This document shows, one piece after another, positions 14,501-26,580 of a stretch of DNA of 64,000 nucleotides. The stretch is from Penelope pileata (lineage: Eukaryota > Chordata > Aves > Galliformes > Cracidae): positions 507,077-571,076 of the forward strand of contig WBMW01005662.1 in NCBI GenBank assembly GCA_013396635.1, in the 5' to 3' direction. The first letter of the stretch is position 1; every line of letters starts with the position of its first letter. The translations under genes and the position numbers were made by a program. The notes beneath the pieces were generated by a model that made no database searches, was not told where the DNA came from, and saw nothing but the letters and a program-made list of their open reading frames with translations.

Positions 14501-17500
14501 TGCCAGACTTGTATTTTTCTGCCTTCGTTGAACCCAGAGCTCAGATCCCTATGAAAACTTTCAAGTTTAAAGTGGTAGTTTCTTTCTCCTACTTGTTCTT
14601 CCAAAAGTTTCTCCAAAAGTTGCTGCTTCCTAAAACTGTAACAAAACACGCAGTGGACCATGAAATGCCCCACAATACAAGTTAGGCATTTTGTATCAGT
14701 GAGGTTGGTTTCATTCCCTGCAGTGCAGTTCATGTGTCTGTGCCTCCCACGCTGATGAAGGTGGCTGCTGAGGGAGTGGTGGGGCAGGCTGGGGCCCTGG
14801 GTCAGGAGGTCTCTGAGGAGAATCGTGCTGCCTGTCAGCCTTGCAGAGACACCTCCTGGTGCTTCACTGAGCTGTGGGACCTGCGCTCAGGTTTCTGCAG
14901 ACAGGACTCATGGTGTGGGCCTGGTGCATATGTAGTATGGTATATAACTGCTTATTTCCTGAAATAACAGCATTTCAATTCAGAAAACAAGCTCATACCT
15001 TTCCCAAAATTTTCAGTAGCAAGTGTGGGTATTGACTCTGTAAAATCACCCCATTGTCCGCACCTTGCTGTACATTATGCCATTGATGATGCTGCAAGAA
15101 AAAATATTTCAGGTTTTTGAGAAGCCATTTTCTCCTTGTAGTTTGCTAGTTGATCTCCTTGAAGGAGACATTGACAGAACTTGCTTGACAATGACCATTA
15201 CTTCTGCATTTCTTATTCTACGTTAATGAATGTGGTTATTTTTACTACAGTTCATTTCAGTGCTGGTCAAAGCATTCATATTTGGACATACTGTATGATT
15301 TTCAAACATGGATATGTGACAATCTTATGAATGCGTTATTTAGTTTGTTAGTGGATACAGTTGCATACATAAAGAGTTTATGTGTACCCACATAAACTGG
15401 TTATGATCATCTGAAGACCTGTGCTTTGAAATATTAGACTTTTATGTCTAATCAAATGCAATATATACAAACAGCTTGAAATGCCATTTCTGAAAAAAGA
15501 ACACGCATGGAGTAATCTTGATTCAGAGCTAAATTCAAATGTTAGTATATAGTTCCTGTAAAATGAAACTGAACTCTTTCCGTGGTTTGTATTGTTATAC
15601 TTTCAGTTTTTTTCTTTTTTTTTTAGTATATTCATTTTCACTCTTCTTCCAACAGTAACGAAAGATTTGGCTCAGAAACTTCTGAAGCCAAATTCCAGCC
15701 TAAAATTTCCACTTGCTGTTGCCAGGTACTAACTCTAAAATATCTCTTTTTACTGAGAACCCTTCCAAAAGGTGCAGCTGTGAACTGGTTTCATCTTGCA
15801 CTTTGTAGCTGTGTTGGCAACCCTTGAACCTAAGGTATGCTCTCATCTCTCACACGTTGCGATTGCCTTAGTGCTGTTCAGGCCTGTCTGTATCAGGCAG
15901 AGTGAAGAGTTCACAGATTGGAGAGGACCCTGGGTTCCTCTCATTGGTTCTCACTATGGCAAGGTAAAAATAGAGCTAGTGGAAAATCCAGCTTTTATCA
16001 TGTGTCATCAGAAGCTTCCTTACTGTCTAGAGACCTACTACCGGATTTGTGACTAGAGGGAAGACATGGAAACTGCGTGACAGCTTTTCAGAAGCTTAGT
16101 ACTTTGAAAACAGTAGGATTTAAAAAAAAAAAAATTACAGGATTTGAGGGGAAAAAAATGATTGCTTTAAGTGAAAAACTGATCCTGGATTGTAGTAAAG
16201 GGATCTGCAAAGCTGCTCAGATTCTTAAGAGTGGATTTGTTTCTCCAAACCTCTGTGCTGTGCTACAGCATGCTTCAAAGCAAAAGATACTTTTGAAATC
16301 AGGTACTAAATGCAGGTTGCATGGCAGATTTCATTTTCTTCTCTTTTACTAAAAGTGACCTATCTGAAAAGTTTCCTTTCCATCTGTGCATCTCTTAATG
16401 TGCATGCTGTACTCTCTTCATCTAGTCTAGAATTGGGACTTCTTTAAGAGTGTCTTGTATTCTGGCTACAGGATTCAAACTGTTTTTCCAAAACTAGCTG
16501 TAGTTTTCTTCGGTTTAACCTCTGCCATTTCCTGTAATCATTTTGAAAATGAAGGACACTTCCCAAATTTGCCTATCTTCTATGAGATGTTGTAAACTGG
16601 CTTCAGTTCTTCAAGTTCTAAGTCCTTTTTTTTCCTAACAGATATGTGTTTTATGTGATCTTCCAACTTTAAAAGAGCATCATTTTCTGTTTTCTGTAAA
16701 AGTTGAGGAGTTTAAAGTACAAGTCAGTATGGTGCTGTAATTTAATTACGTGGGAAATGACAGCAATGAGTAGGAAATTCTAGAATAGGTAGGAGGTTAA
16801 GTAGTATTAATTTGTTAATAGCATCTCCTGTAAGCTTATAAAGTGAAACTTTTTTCAGTGTTGTTGATTGCTGTAACTCTACTTTTAGATGCTTTGTTCT
16901 GTCATTTCTTTGCTGAAGGTGACTAGGTTGGGGGGGGTTTACTGTCCTTTAGTATGTGTGTGTTTGTCTGTGTCTTTTGCTATTGAGCTTGTACTCACCA
17001 GTGTGCGCTTTGTGGTAACAGAGAGGTGAATGTTCTGGAGTTTTAGCCAAATTCATAAGTATTTTACGATTTTTTATGTATGGAATAGATTTTCATTATT
17101 TTAAAGGCTCTCTTCATATCTAAAATTTCAGCGACGTGTGATAGATAGAAATTTCCAGTCTTGGAGAAATGGAATGTGATACAGGGAGGAAGAGAAGAAA
17201 TCAGTAATCTTGATTTCTATTTTAATATTTTATTACTACTTTAGTATTTTTCAAGCTGCATATTTTAGGGTGGCTGAAGGGTGTAGGAAATCCTTCATTC
17301 TAACCAGTGTGATGTTTGCTCTACATACATGTTCTTGTAGACATAGTGCAGACTTTACATAAATATGAAGGTGAATGTTTCCAAAAGCTTTTCATTGTTT
17401 TGATCTAAGAATACTCTATGAGAGATTCAGTAACAGACAGTGTAGATGAAAATGTGGAGATGCAGAGGCACTCTCTCTTTAGGTAATATAGTTAAGATCT

Positions 17501-17637
17501 GTATCCACCCCACCCTCTATGTCCAGTGGGGGCAAAATGTATTCTGTTGTGTCTTTCTTCATTCTGCAGTGACTTCCTCCCAAGAACTGAAATTTTCGCC
17601 TGACATTAGATTCTCCTTTTTGGTTTGCTTGAATTTT

Positions 17638-17675
17638 ACTTCCGTGATTAAGCTCAGTTTATCAATCATAACTCA
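17638..17675. repeat. Unknown interspersed repeat, copy 1
   Basis: A 38-bp segment agrees with 19550-19587 at 31 of 38 positions, including the shared core 'atcaatcataac'. Both copies are in the same orientation, 1.9 kb apart. Weaker similarity continues to the left. No named family is recognised; it may be the remnant of an ancient element. Confidence 0.45.
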
Positions 17676-19549
17676 CCCCTCACATAGAAAAATTTAAACC
17701 TAATGGTAAATGGAATTATCTTTCTAAATACACCCTGTTTATAGCTATTTGCAGAGTATCCCTTGCCATCATTTCAAGGCACATTTTGCTTCGTGTGAGA
17801 AAGCATAGTCCTCTGTGCTGCCTGAAAGGAAGGATAGCAGCTGAATACGCTGGGCAGACTGTCCTTGAACTGCCACGCTGTCATCTGAAAGGTTTCAAGT
17901 GTCTGTCTGACCGACTGCCCCCCCATGCAAGTCTATTGCTCCTTATTGTTCCCTCCTTTCTGTGCTCAATTTCAGTCTAGACTGAAACACTGCCTCCAGC
18001 TGGAATTACAAGATGTGCATCTCCGTTCAGAGATGATGCAATGTCTTCGCTGTTACTTAAGAAGGGGTAGGGTGCATACTGTATCGGGCTACCTAGGGGA
18101 GCAGAAAGTTATTTTCATAAGTCAAAATATGTAAGCTGTTCTTAAATCCTACTCTTGCTTTGCTACCATGTCAGGGATGTGTTTTATGCCCTTAGCTTTC
18201 TGGGAGTCTATTAGTATGTCACACTTCCAGCATTTTCATAGAATACCCTTTGATACGATTCTGATCTGATCCTTCATTTATTCCCACAGTAGATGCGCCC
18301 TTACCATAGGACAGATAGGGTAGGTTCATAGTTTGGGACTGACGATGATTGTTTAATCTGGTGAAGTGGTCTGTCTGTATTTCAGCATGCTTCAGCAGAA
18401 GCTTCTTGATCTGTAGAGTCCTGCATTTGAGCTCAAATTGTGCTTGTTAAAGCAGAGACAAGATTAAAGCTAAAGGAAGTGTTCCAGAAGGTGGCTGAAA
18501 GTGGTTAGAAGATGTGAAGAGATGCACAAATCTGTTCCTTCCATGAGTAGCTTGCTCCGTATTAATACCTACACTTGGAGACCTGCTGGTCAGCTACACC
18601 TAAAGAACACATGCTTTGTTTGTATGTAGGTTTTAATCATAAGCTTATATACTGTCAGCTACCTGACAGAGCTCGAGAGTTTATGTTAACTCATTTGCAT
18701 TTTTCAGCTAACTGTGATGCCACAAGGAAGGAAGTAGTGTGGTTTTTAACAGAACCTATCCTCTAAAAGGTGTACTGACAATTCTTAGTTACAGTGCTGC
18801 CTTTTATTGTTTTATCATAGGAGTCTAGTGTCAAGATTGCCTTTGTTTTGCTCAAGAGTGACAGTGTAACTAGTGTGTGATCATTAGGGTCATCTTGCTT
18901 GTCTTCTTGAGGTACAGGTAGGGTGATAGAACTCCTTTGATCCTCAGGAATTGATCTGATTTTCCACGAGTCATTAAAAAGTAACATCAGTGGGCCAGAA
19001 ATCTCCTTAGGCAACTCTTATGGGACTCCTGACTGCTCATTTTCTGGGCTTTTAAGTTGAGCTGTTACAACTAACAGCTGTTCTTCTGATGCTCTTCTCA
19101 GTTATGAATGGACTGGAAAGTAATTCATCATCATCATCATGCAATTATTCTGCTTCTTTCTGCAAGTGACACATCTCAGTGTACCAGTACCGCTTCTACT
19201 GCTAGTTTGTAAATAATTTATTATCTTTCATTTTTCTCTTCAGTTTTCTTTGCTTCCAAACTTCTTCTGTTACTTCCTGTCCTTTTCACTTTTAAATTTT
19301 TCACATTTTTAGAAAGATGTGTAATTGCTGCTTCCAAAGTAGGGTGAGTTCTCAGCCAAAATTGCCTGCTGTCGTGGTTGTGTTGTATTTAATATTTTGG
19401 TTAATATTTGGTTATCGTAATAATTATGTTCAGTCATGTGCACACATGCATGTGCATACATGTATGTATGTTTAAGAATTACTCTTTGTTTGTCTGTGAT
19501 GAGTTTAATCGGGCAGAGATCACCATTGTTTGGGCAACTGGCAATTTCT

Positions 19550-19587
19550 ACTTCAATGATTAGGCTCTGCTCATCAATCATAACCCA
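19550..19587. repeat. Unknown interspersed repeat, copy 2
   Basis: Direct-repeat partner of 17638-17675. Read on the minus strand, both copies encode a similar short stretch of the form M-I-D-x-x-S-L-I-x-E-V, hinting at a common coding-like ancestor. This is too short to assign. Confidence 0.45.
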
Positions 19588-20451
19588 TCAAAGTATGCCA
19601 GATGTTTCTGGCAGCTGCTTAATAATATCTTTATGTAAACATTCTTGCTTTCTAGGAATTCAGAAGGATCATTCTAAAACTTTTAAATTATTCTTTTGGC
19701 AAAAATAGTGCATTGAGAGATAGATCATCCCTTACATCACAGAGCTGGAACATTCACTTATAGAGTACATTCTCTCAGCGAAGAAACTGCATTGTGCGAA
19801 AACTGATTTGCCATAGAGTTGGTATGCAGGTTTACTTGGATCTGCAAAATATTCCTTTCTGATTAATCCACTGTCTGTTCTTAACCAGTCATTGTAGAAA
19901 AGAAAATTCTCAATTCAGAAAAACTATACTGTTAATACTGTTAAGCTTGAAGAATGAAAAAAATATCTTTCATTGAACTTTTCTATGACAATGAACTTAT
20001 TTCTACTGCTGTTTCAGACTTTTTTACCTAATGGATCAGCAGCTCCCATATGGTGATGTGTTTAGCTCCCTCATCTGGTACACAGTGGATGTAAATGTTC
20101 CAGGAACCAAATTTTTTTCTTTCCTGGTATTGTATTTCTATCCTCCCATAGGTGGCAAACTTTTATTGTATTTTCTTTTCCTGTGTAAGATGGAGGGTGA
20201 TTGTAGGACTGATTGAATTCTCTGAAAGAAAATGCTGTAAAAATACAGTCCTCATCATTTTTACAGCTTTCTGGTAAGTTTTGGAGTGACAAGGGCCTGA
20301 CAAGGGAGATGTTTGCACAGACTTTTACAGCTGATAAGATGAACTGTTCAGAACTTAAAAATTAACTGGTATTATTATGTGTCACGATTTTCATAAATGA
20401 AAGTTGAATTGAAGTGTTGTTTGGCTTATTTTTATTTTTCTTTTTTTACAG

Positions 20452-20544
20452 CTTTTTCACTTCCAGATCTTACAGAGCAGTTTTCACCCCCTGATGTTGC
20501 TCCACCAATCCTCATCAAGATAGTGGAGACAATTGAAAAGAAAG
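20452..20544 (+). CDS. PIK3R1: p85alpha exon: start of BH (RhoGAP-like) domain
   Basis: The exon begins after a T-rich tract ending 'tttttttacag' and ends at donor 'gtaggc'. It encodes the start of the BH domain (FSLPDLTEQFSPPDVAPPI, then a segment ending VETIEKKG), equivalent to residues 113-142 plus a split Gly143. It enters in phase 1, which matches an upstream SH3 exon ending in one base of Ala112. Compared with the mammalian protein it has conservative changes only (for example LTLPDL becomes FSLPDL). This is the first coding exon visible in the window and is specific to the p85 isoform. Confidence 0.96.
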
Positions 20545-22098
20545 GTAGGCTGAAGAGTGATCTATCAAGAGCTTTTTATTCCTTGTGTGAGCCAAGACTG
20601 CAGAATTAGATGGAGACTTGATATCTCCCTGTCCTACAGCTGCTAAGGCATCACATTACTCAACTGATACAAAAATAATCTCATTTAAGGCTTGTTGCAT
20701 TGGTTTCTTCTGAGAGGCTGGTCAGACTGTATGAGCAAAGACAGAGGAAGAAGGGATTAGATTTAGTTTTGTTTTCTTCTAACCAACTAAAACCGTAAGT
20801 TATGGAAAAGGCATCATAACATTGAATTGCTTACAAGGCCAAACAAGAAATGTGCTTCCTCAAAGCAGAAAAAAATAAACTAAATGTGAAAAAGTTACAG
20901 GAACTGTTTTTATACCTCAGGAGCCGGATCTTTGTTGCTGCTGTATGCGAAGACAGGCAGTGATATTTTTATGCTTTTTTTCTCTCTTGATTTTTCATGT
21001 TGTGTCTCTCCATCCTTTAGAGGCTTTTGCCTTTCTTTCAGTATCTTCTGCTTCTTTTGCCCTTTGTCTCTTCTGGCTTCTCTGTGGTACCCCCTTCATA
21101 GTCTTTGTGAGCTAAGGAGCAGCCCTGCTCCTTTACTAGCCTTGGAAGCGAGTGAGACAAGTGATACCAGATTCAGGCTGCTGTTCTTGAGCATGTGCAT
21201 TCTCACACAGTGCTGTGACACTGGAAGACCATGATCCTCTACTAAATGAGGAAGATCTTGCTAATATCAGTGAAAAGGGCCAGTGTTCAGCCTCAGTTTG
21301 CATAAACAATGACTGCTTCCAGGAAATACCACTGATAATGTTACATTGTTGGTGTTCTGCAGCCCTGGGTACTGTCTCTTTTCTTGTATTTTCTCTGAAT
21401 TATGGAAGTTGTAAACAGTATCTTTCATATGAAAGTATTGCATTGATGTCTTTTATTCAGGTGGATTCTCAGACATATTATATGGCATACACAGACATTT
21501 TCTCTCACAGAAGTGATGTGACACATCCCCTTTACACACTGTGAGCTCTACAAATAATGGCAACCTAAGGCTTGCCTGTTGCTTAGACTGTATGTCTCTG
21601 TTAAATGCATAGGGTGCCAAAGGTTGAGCGTGCTTGTATTGTATCTTAGAAGTCTCTGTTAAGTCTTTAAGCACTAATTAGGGTGTGTCAGAACTTTTGT
21701 CCTGTTCCATTGCTGAGGTGGTGTGGCCCAAGTTTCTCACTTACCTAAAAGACCTGGAAAAGGAAGATCTGGCTCCTGTGTTGTTCCTGCAGACTGTTCT
21801 CTTCCATGGGATATGTATATCTGTTTCCAAGTCCAGACCTTCTGTGGTCATCCCATGGAGCATTGCACAGAGTATGAGGGGCTGCTGGGATCTCTGATCT
21901 TCCATGGCCAGCTCTGTCTGCAGAACCAGCAGTTAGCATGTACAAAGAAGTGTACTACAGCCTTAAAAAGCAATCGCATTCAGGAAGAAAATGTTGCTAA
22001 TTTATTTTGTAAGTACTTATTTGAACAATAAAAAAGTATGTTCTTTCATGGCAACAGTCAGTGGAATGTTAATGTATCTCATCAATTTTGTTTTGAAG
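20545..22098 (+). other. PIK3R1: PIK3R1 intron
   Basis: AT-rich intron of about 1.55 kb with a gtaggc donor and a short 'ttttgaag' acceptor that has a weak polypyrimidine tract. Some open frames (for example 20932-21234) are rich in hydrophobic residues but match nothing. No repeat family is recognised. Confidence 0.85.
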
Positions 22099-22173
22099 GT
22101 CTGGAGTGCTCAACTTTGTACCTAACACAAGGCTCAAGCAGCTTGGCAGAATTAAGACAAATTCTTGAATGTG
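22099..22173 (+). CDS. PIK3R1: p85alpha exon: BH domain segment with residue 151 position
   Basis: A 75-base exon completes Gly143 and encodes LECSTLYLTQGSSSLAELRQ plus ILEC, ending one base into Asp168. It is in phase 1 at both ends. The usual vertebrate sequence at this place is STLYRTQ, with Arg151 at the position aligned to the arginine finger of RhoGAPs. Here the codon is CTA (Leu). The acceptor is unusual in having 'ttttgaag' directly before the exon, but reading frame and homology fix the boundary. Confidence 0.96.
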
Positions 22174-22500
22174 GTAAGTGCAGTTCTCTTCCCTGAAGCA
22201 TTAGATGGATTTTGGGGTCACACTGATCCTGTCGTTTTTGCTGTCCTACTCAGCATGTGTATGATCCAGTTCTGAATAATATAATGCTAAAAAGACCAGT
22301 TAATGGCATAAAATAAAATACCAGGAAAAAGGATTGTAAAGTTTACATTAATATGAAAAGTATCTTTTTTACTTTTGCCAGTGTCTTTTTTTTCACCACG
22401 TGGTTCTTTTACTCAGAAAAATGATTTTAAACATTTGTTTAAAGGCCACTTGCTTATTCAAGAACTGTAAGTCTAGCTGCACAGAAGAAAAATAGAGGTG

Positions 22501-22518
22501 TTTTTTTTTTTTTTTTTT
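22501..22518 (+). repeat. Poly-T tract (18 T)
   Basis: Uninterrupted T run followed by four A within a PIK3R1 intron. It is not adjacent to a splice acceptor. Confidence 0.85.
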
Positions 22519-24367
22519 AAAAACAAGGGAAAGATACACTATTCCCACAAGGCTACAACTTAATATTTTGTAAGCAATGGCCAATTGTTTACATGCAGTT
22601 CTGTGCTTACATTTTTTTTTTGATCCAGTGGCTGGAGAGGCAGTAGCTGAACATTTCCTGCCTGGTACTGATATGATGATAGAGGGGAAAGAGGGAGAAC
22701 TGAGCTGATGTTGCTGTAGTAGTTTGGATTCCCAGGCTTTGGACAGTAAAAGTGAAGTTACACCACTAACACCACTTGCCTGTTCAACTTCTCTGAAAGA
22801 TACTTCTTTATCTTTTGGTATTTTTTTTGTGCTTCATGTCAGAATGTACAGGGGTGGCAACACTCGGCTGCGTTATGAGAGATGAGGAGCTATTGTAGCA
22901 GAAGTGCTAGACCATGCCTTTGCACGCTGGGGTGCAATGAGCAGTGTGAGCTTCTGCTTGCATGAAAGAGCACAAAAATACAAGAGCTAGAAAATGAAAC
23001 TTGGTTATATGCCGTGTTGCCAAACAGACTGAGCAAGCAACTCATGCTCCTCTCTTCATTTTTAGTAATTACGAGTGTTAGCAAAATAAATGAGACAGTA
23101 CTATGAGTTGACTGTTGCTTCAAATCAAAAGAGCTTCTACTCCTCTGCTGATTGTGGTGGGAGAGAAGGTCTACATGCCTGAAAGCAGAGAGAAAACATA
23201 CACATGTGATGCTAGCAGCCTATGCCTTATTTTTAGTATTGTAATTATATTCTTCAGTGCTGATAAATGCAGAGTTTTACAGCACCAATAGGACTGCAAT
23301 GCTTAATTTATCTGAATCCCTTGTTAAGTCTCCAAACTGATGTGTACTTTTGTGAACAATTTGTCTATCTCCTGAGATCAAGAACTTGTGGTTTATATGT
23401 ATTATTATTTAAAATGTAATTAGGTTTGAGGAAGGGAGATGAGGACTTCAGTAACAGAGTCTCTTACTCTATTCTCATTAAGATATTATCAGAGTCTTCC
23501 AGGACAGAGCTTGTGTAGTGGGTGTCCAGACACCTGGATACAGACAGATTGGATCTCATTTACCTACTCTCTTGATTTAGCAGTGTGCAAGTCAGCTTTC
23601 TTCTGCAAGCTGTGAAGAGCATTAATGTGCTGCTCTGCTTACAGTTAAAATGCTCTGCATATTAATTTGGATAACTGCCTGTTAACATCAACACAGTGCT
23701 GTCTAGCTCCAAAATTAAAGCTGACTTGCATCTGGCCAGCTCAGCAGACTGAGGAGTTAAGGTCTGTTTATGACTTTACACCCAAAAAGTTGCAGAGTAG
23801 CACAAGCTTATTCTTAGTCATGCATTCATGAATAGGAATGGGTCAACACTGAAAGAATCAGGACTTAATTTATGAAACAAACGTTGTGTGGGCAACAGAC
23901 TATTGAGAACTATTTTTTATGAATTTGTGGTTGGTTGGATTCTCTGATGCTTAATTGCTTTGGTAGAATTCATAGCCACAATGAAAGTTTTTTCATCATT
24001 TTTTTCTCAAGTGGATTCTTTGGTGTCTAACAAGGATTAAGCTCTGCCGCAAGCTTTTCTTTGGGGAAAGTGGGGAGGGGGAGGAAGAGCACTGAGTGTC
24101 TCATTACCCTCTCTTGGCTATCTTTTTTCACAGTATGTGTAGACACACCGTTTAGTTGACTTCTCTACTCCCCTGTTTAATTTGGTTTAAGATGGCCAAA
24201 TACATTCAAGAATTATTGTACAGGGGACTTGACTAGCCTAGAAAGTTTGTCAGCACTGTTATGTCTAAATTATTGTCCTGAACATGGATCTTTCTGTAAA
24301 CATTTGTGACTTTATTGCACCAGAGTTTCATGTTTTAAGAGGAAAGCCGAACTTGCTCACACTATTT

Positions 24368-24420
24368 CTGTATATATACTCTCTCCTCTCTGTATATATA
24401 TATGTATTTCTATATATGTA
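24368..24420. repeat. TA-rich low-complexity patch
   Basis: Several short TATATA runs are separated by pyrimidine-rich segments ('tatatatatatg' and 'ctatatatg'). It is intronic and has no other recognisable content. Confidence 0.6.
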
Positions 24421-25090
24421 CTATTTCCTATTTTTATTTTTGCTGCTGATATTCCTTGCTCCAGTGCTAAGAAATAGTGGTACTCTCAGACTTCAGCTCA
24501 AGCCATAACTAGTCATAAGGATACCAGGTTTTACAAAATAAATCCCAGTTGCTCCAAGCACCCAGTTCTGCACATGTATATTTGTTTCCACTTACTCACA
24601 TAAATATTTACAGACATGGGGCCCCAAGTTATTAGTCAAGCTTCCAGTCATAATAGAAGTAGCTTCCAGCAGAGAACCTGCTTTTGAGCAAAGCCTTAAT
24701 TAATACTTACTTCTTATACAAAATATTTACAGGTAAAACAGAGACCTGTTAAAAATATTCTGATGTTCCATAACATTGCTGACATACAGAAAGTCACTGT
24801 CGTTATTATGTGTTCAGCCCAGCATTGTGTATGACCGAAGGCCACACAGCCATGGAAGCTACTTGTTTCAGCAGATGCAAAAGTCCTGGGCACAGTGCTG
24901 AGCACTGTATAATCTTAGTAATTCATGCTAATGTTTGTTGGTGTCTTACATTGTTTATTCCTTTTGAGTTGTTCCTCATAAACCAGGTATTAATTAGCAG
25001 TTTTGGCTTGGTATAAAGAGGTAATATCACATGTCTACGTTTTTCTTCAAACTGCTAATGTCTTAAAAGAACCTTGCTCTTTCCCTTCAG

Positions 25091-25222
25091 ACGCCTCTTC
25101 ATTGGATTTAGAAACTTTTGATGTACACACTTTATCAGATGTTCTCAAGAGGTATCTTCTGGACCTGCCTAATCCCATCATTCCAGCAGCTGTTTACAGT
25201 GACGTGATTTCTGTAGCTCAAG
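25091..25222 (+). CDS. PIK3R1: p85alpha exon: central BH domain
   Basis: A 132-base exon, phase 1 to phase 1, donor gtatga. It encodes the region from Asp168 through DASSLDLETFDVHTLSDVLK to RYLLDLPNPIIPAAVYSDVI and SVAQ. The RYLLDLPNP(V/I)IP core is the best conserved part of the p85 BH domain and resembles the RhoGAP fold's central helices. The BH domain binds small GTPases such as Rac1 and Cdc42 and contributes to p85 dimer contacts (established for the family). Confidence 0.97.
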
Positions 25223-26104
25223 GTATGAGTACCAAATTATTTCAAATGTTGACCAAAGAGCTTTTGTTAGGATTCTGAGTACCCAGTGATCCAGCTGTCA
25301 CCCACAGAACATGTAAGATTCTGCACAACCTGGCAGCATCTCAGAAAGAAATAGATACCTTTATTGCTTTTGATGAAGTTGCAGTTCAGATCTAGACATG
25401 CATTATTTACCTATTTGTTTAGGTAAACATAATAGAAAATCTAAGGGATAACATAGTTCTTTTCATTTTAGTAAGTAGAATGACTATAGAAAAACTGAGG
25501 GGAAAAATCAAGGACTTACCTGTGTGCAGAAAGCTAATTTTTAACTTTTTATCAGTGCTGACAAAGTAAATGTATTAGAGGTCATGGTGTTCTGCAGTAT
25601 GTTGGGAGTTACAGATTATGAAGTGACAAATGCATGTAAGATTCATCATCTGTAGTGCTCATTTCAAACAAGTACAGCTTACTGGCTTTCAGCTCATCGA
25701 CCAAGTATTCTGTTAGATATCTTAGGACAGGATATTGTTACTGGTAACCTTCAAAGTTAGAACAGCACCTGTGAGGCTTATCTAGTGCATCTCAGAATTA
25801 CCCAATCATGTGTGACGCTAAACACAAGACAGACTTCTACCAGTACACTCTGAACACATTGTGGTTTTTACCAAAATGCATATCTGTTTCCATTTGACTT
25901 TTAAGTACTTGTTCTTTACTTTTCCCTAAGCATTTCACTTTTTTTTTCCAAAGAAGAAACAAGTCTTACAGCACTAATGAAGGACAAACTTTTTAGGATT
26001 CTTCTGTAAAATTGATGCTTCTGAAGGAGTCACAAATATTTACATTTTACATGTTGCATGTTCCCATGCCAATATCAAGAAACTTTTATCTGTTGCACTT
26101 GCAG
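25223..26104 (+). other. PIK3R1: PIK3R1 intron
   Basis: A 0.9-kb AT-rich intron with a canonical gtatga donor and 'gttgcacttgcag' acceptor. Nothing else is recognisable in it. Confidence 0.85.
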
Positions 26105-26306
26105 ATGTGCAGAGCTCAGATGAATATGCTCAGTTGCTGAAGAAACTGATCAGATCTCCAAATATACCTCACCAGTACTGGCTCACACTCCAATATTTGC
26201 TGAAACATTTCCTCAGACTTTGTCAAGCCTCCAGCAAAAATCTCCTGAATGCAAGGTCTCTAGCTGAAATATTCAGCCCTCTGCTTTTCAGATTCCAGAT
26301 AGCAAG
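26105..26306 (+). CDS. PIK3R1: p85alpha exon: C-terminal BH domain, Arg274
   Basis: A 202-base exon encoding DVQSSDEYAQLLKKLIRSPN, then IPHQYWLTLQYLLKHFLRLC and the segment ending SLAEIFSPLLFRFQIA, with a split Ser at the end (phase 2). The IPHQYWLTLQYLLKHF helix is nearly invariant in vertebrates. Arg274 (in LFRF), implicated in the reported Rab GAP activity of p85, is retained, as is Arg262. The sequence just after LFRF (QIA) is less conserved than the rest. Confidence 0.97.
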
Positions 26307-26500
26307 GTATGTTGGATATCTTTTTTATATTCTGTAGTGTAAACTTGGGTTAACTATATACAAAAGTTTAATGAGTGTATTATGTGACCTGACTTCCAGT
26401 GTGGAGGGCATTGCTGTAAAGTTTTTCAATTTGTTGTAATAATACTAATGGAAAGTTTTGCACTTTTCCTGCTTCTTACTGTCTAATCCATCTCTTACAG

Positions 26501-26580
26501 CTCTGATAATACTGAACACCACATAAAGATTCTAGAGGTTTTGATAACAAGTGAATGGAATGAGAGACAGCCTGTACCAG
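26501..26580 (+). CDS. PIK3R1: p85alpha exon: end of BH domain and linker
   Basis: An 80-base exon after 'ccatctcttacag'. It encodes (S)SDNTEHHIKILEVLITSEW then NERQPVP, ending with the single G of a split Ala codon before donor gtatag. This is the last p85-specific exon. In the p85 mRNA it splices over the two alternative first exons to 35813. It differs from mammals mainly at the NLIKVIE position (HHIKILE here). Confidence 0.96.

Larger units (their letters stand above)
1..20451 (+). other. PIK3R1: Long intron between SH3 exon and first BH exon (3' part)
   Basis: No p85 SH3 residues are encoded here in any frame, so the SH3 exon is upstream of the window. The stretch is AT-rich with many stops. 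It holds three CR1 tails, several poly-T or poly-A runs, a perfect hairpin at 9564-9589 and one copy pair of an unknown repeat at 17638 and 19550. Open frames in the stretch reach about 145 codons but show no recognisable domain or splice-consistent conservation. Promoters or enhancers may exist here, but none can be supported from sequence alone. Confidence 0.85.
22174..25090 (+). other. PIK3R1: PIK3R1 intron
   Basis: A 2.9-kb intron, donor gtaagt, acceptor 'ctctttcccttcag'. It contains an 18-T run at 22501-22518 and a TA-rich patch near 24370-24420. No gene or recognisable transposon was found. Confidence 0.85.

Noticed and set aside
1..20451. Search for the p85alpha SH3 exon in the window
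   Set aside because: No segment encodes the start of p85 or an ALYDY-type SH3 motif, so the exon must be upstream.
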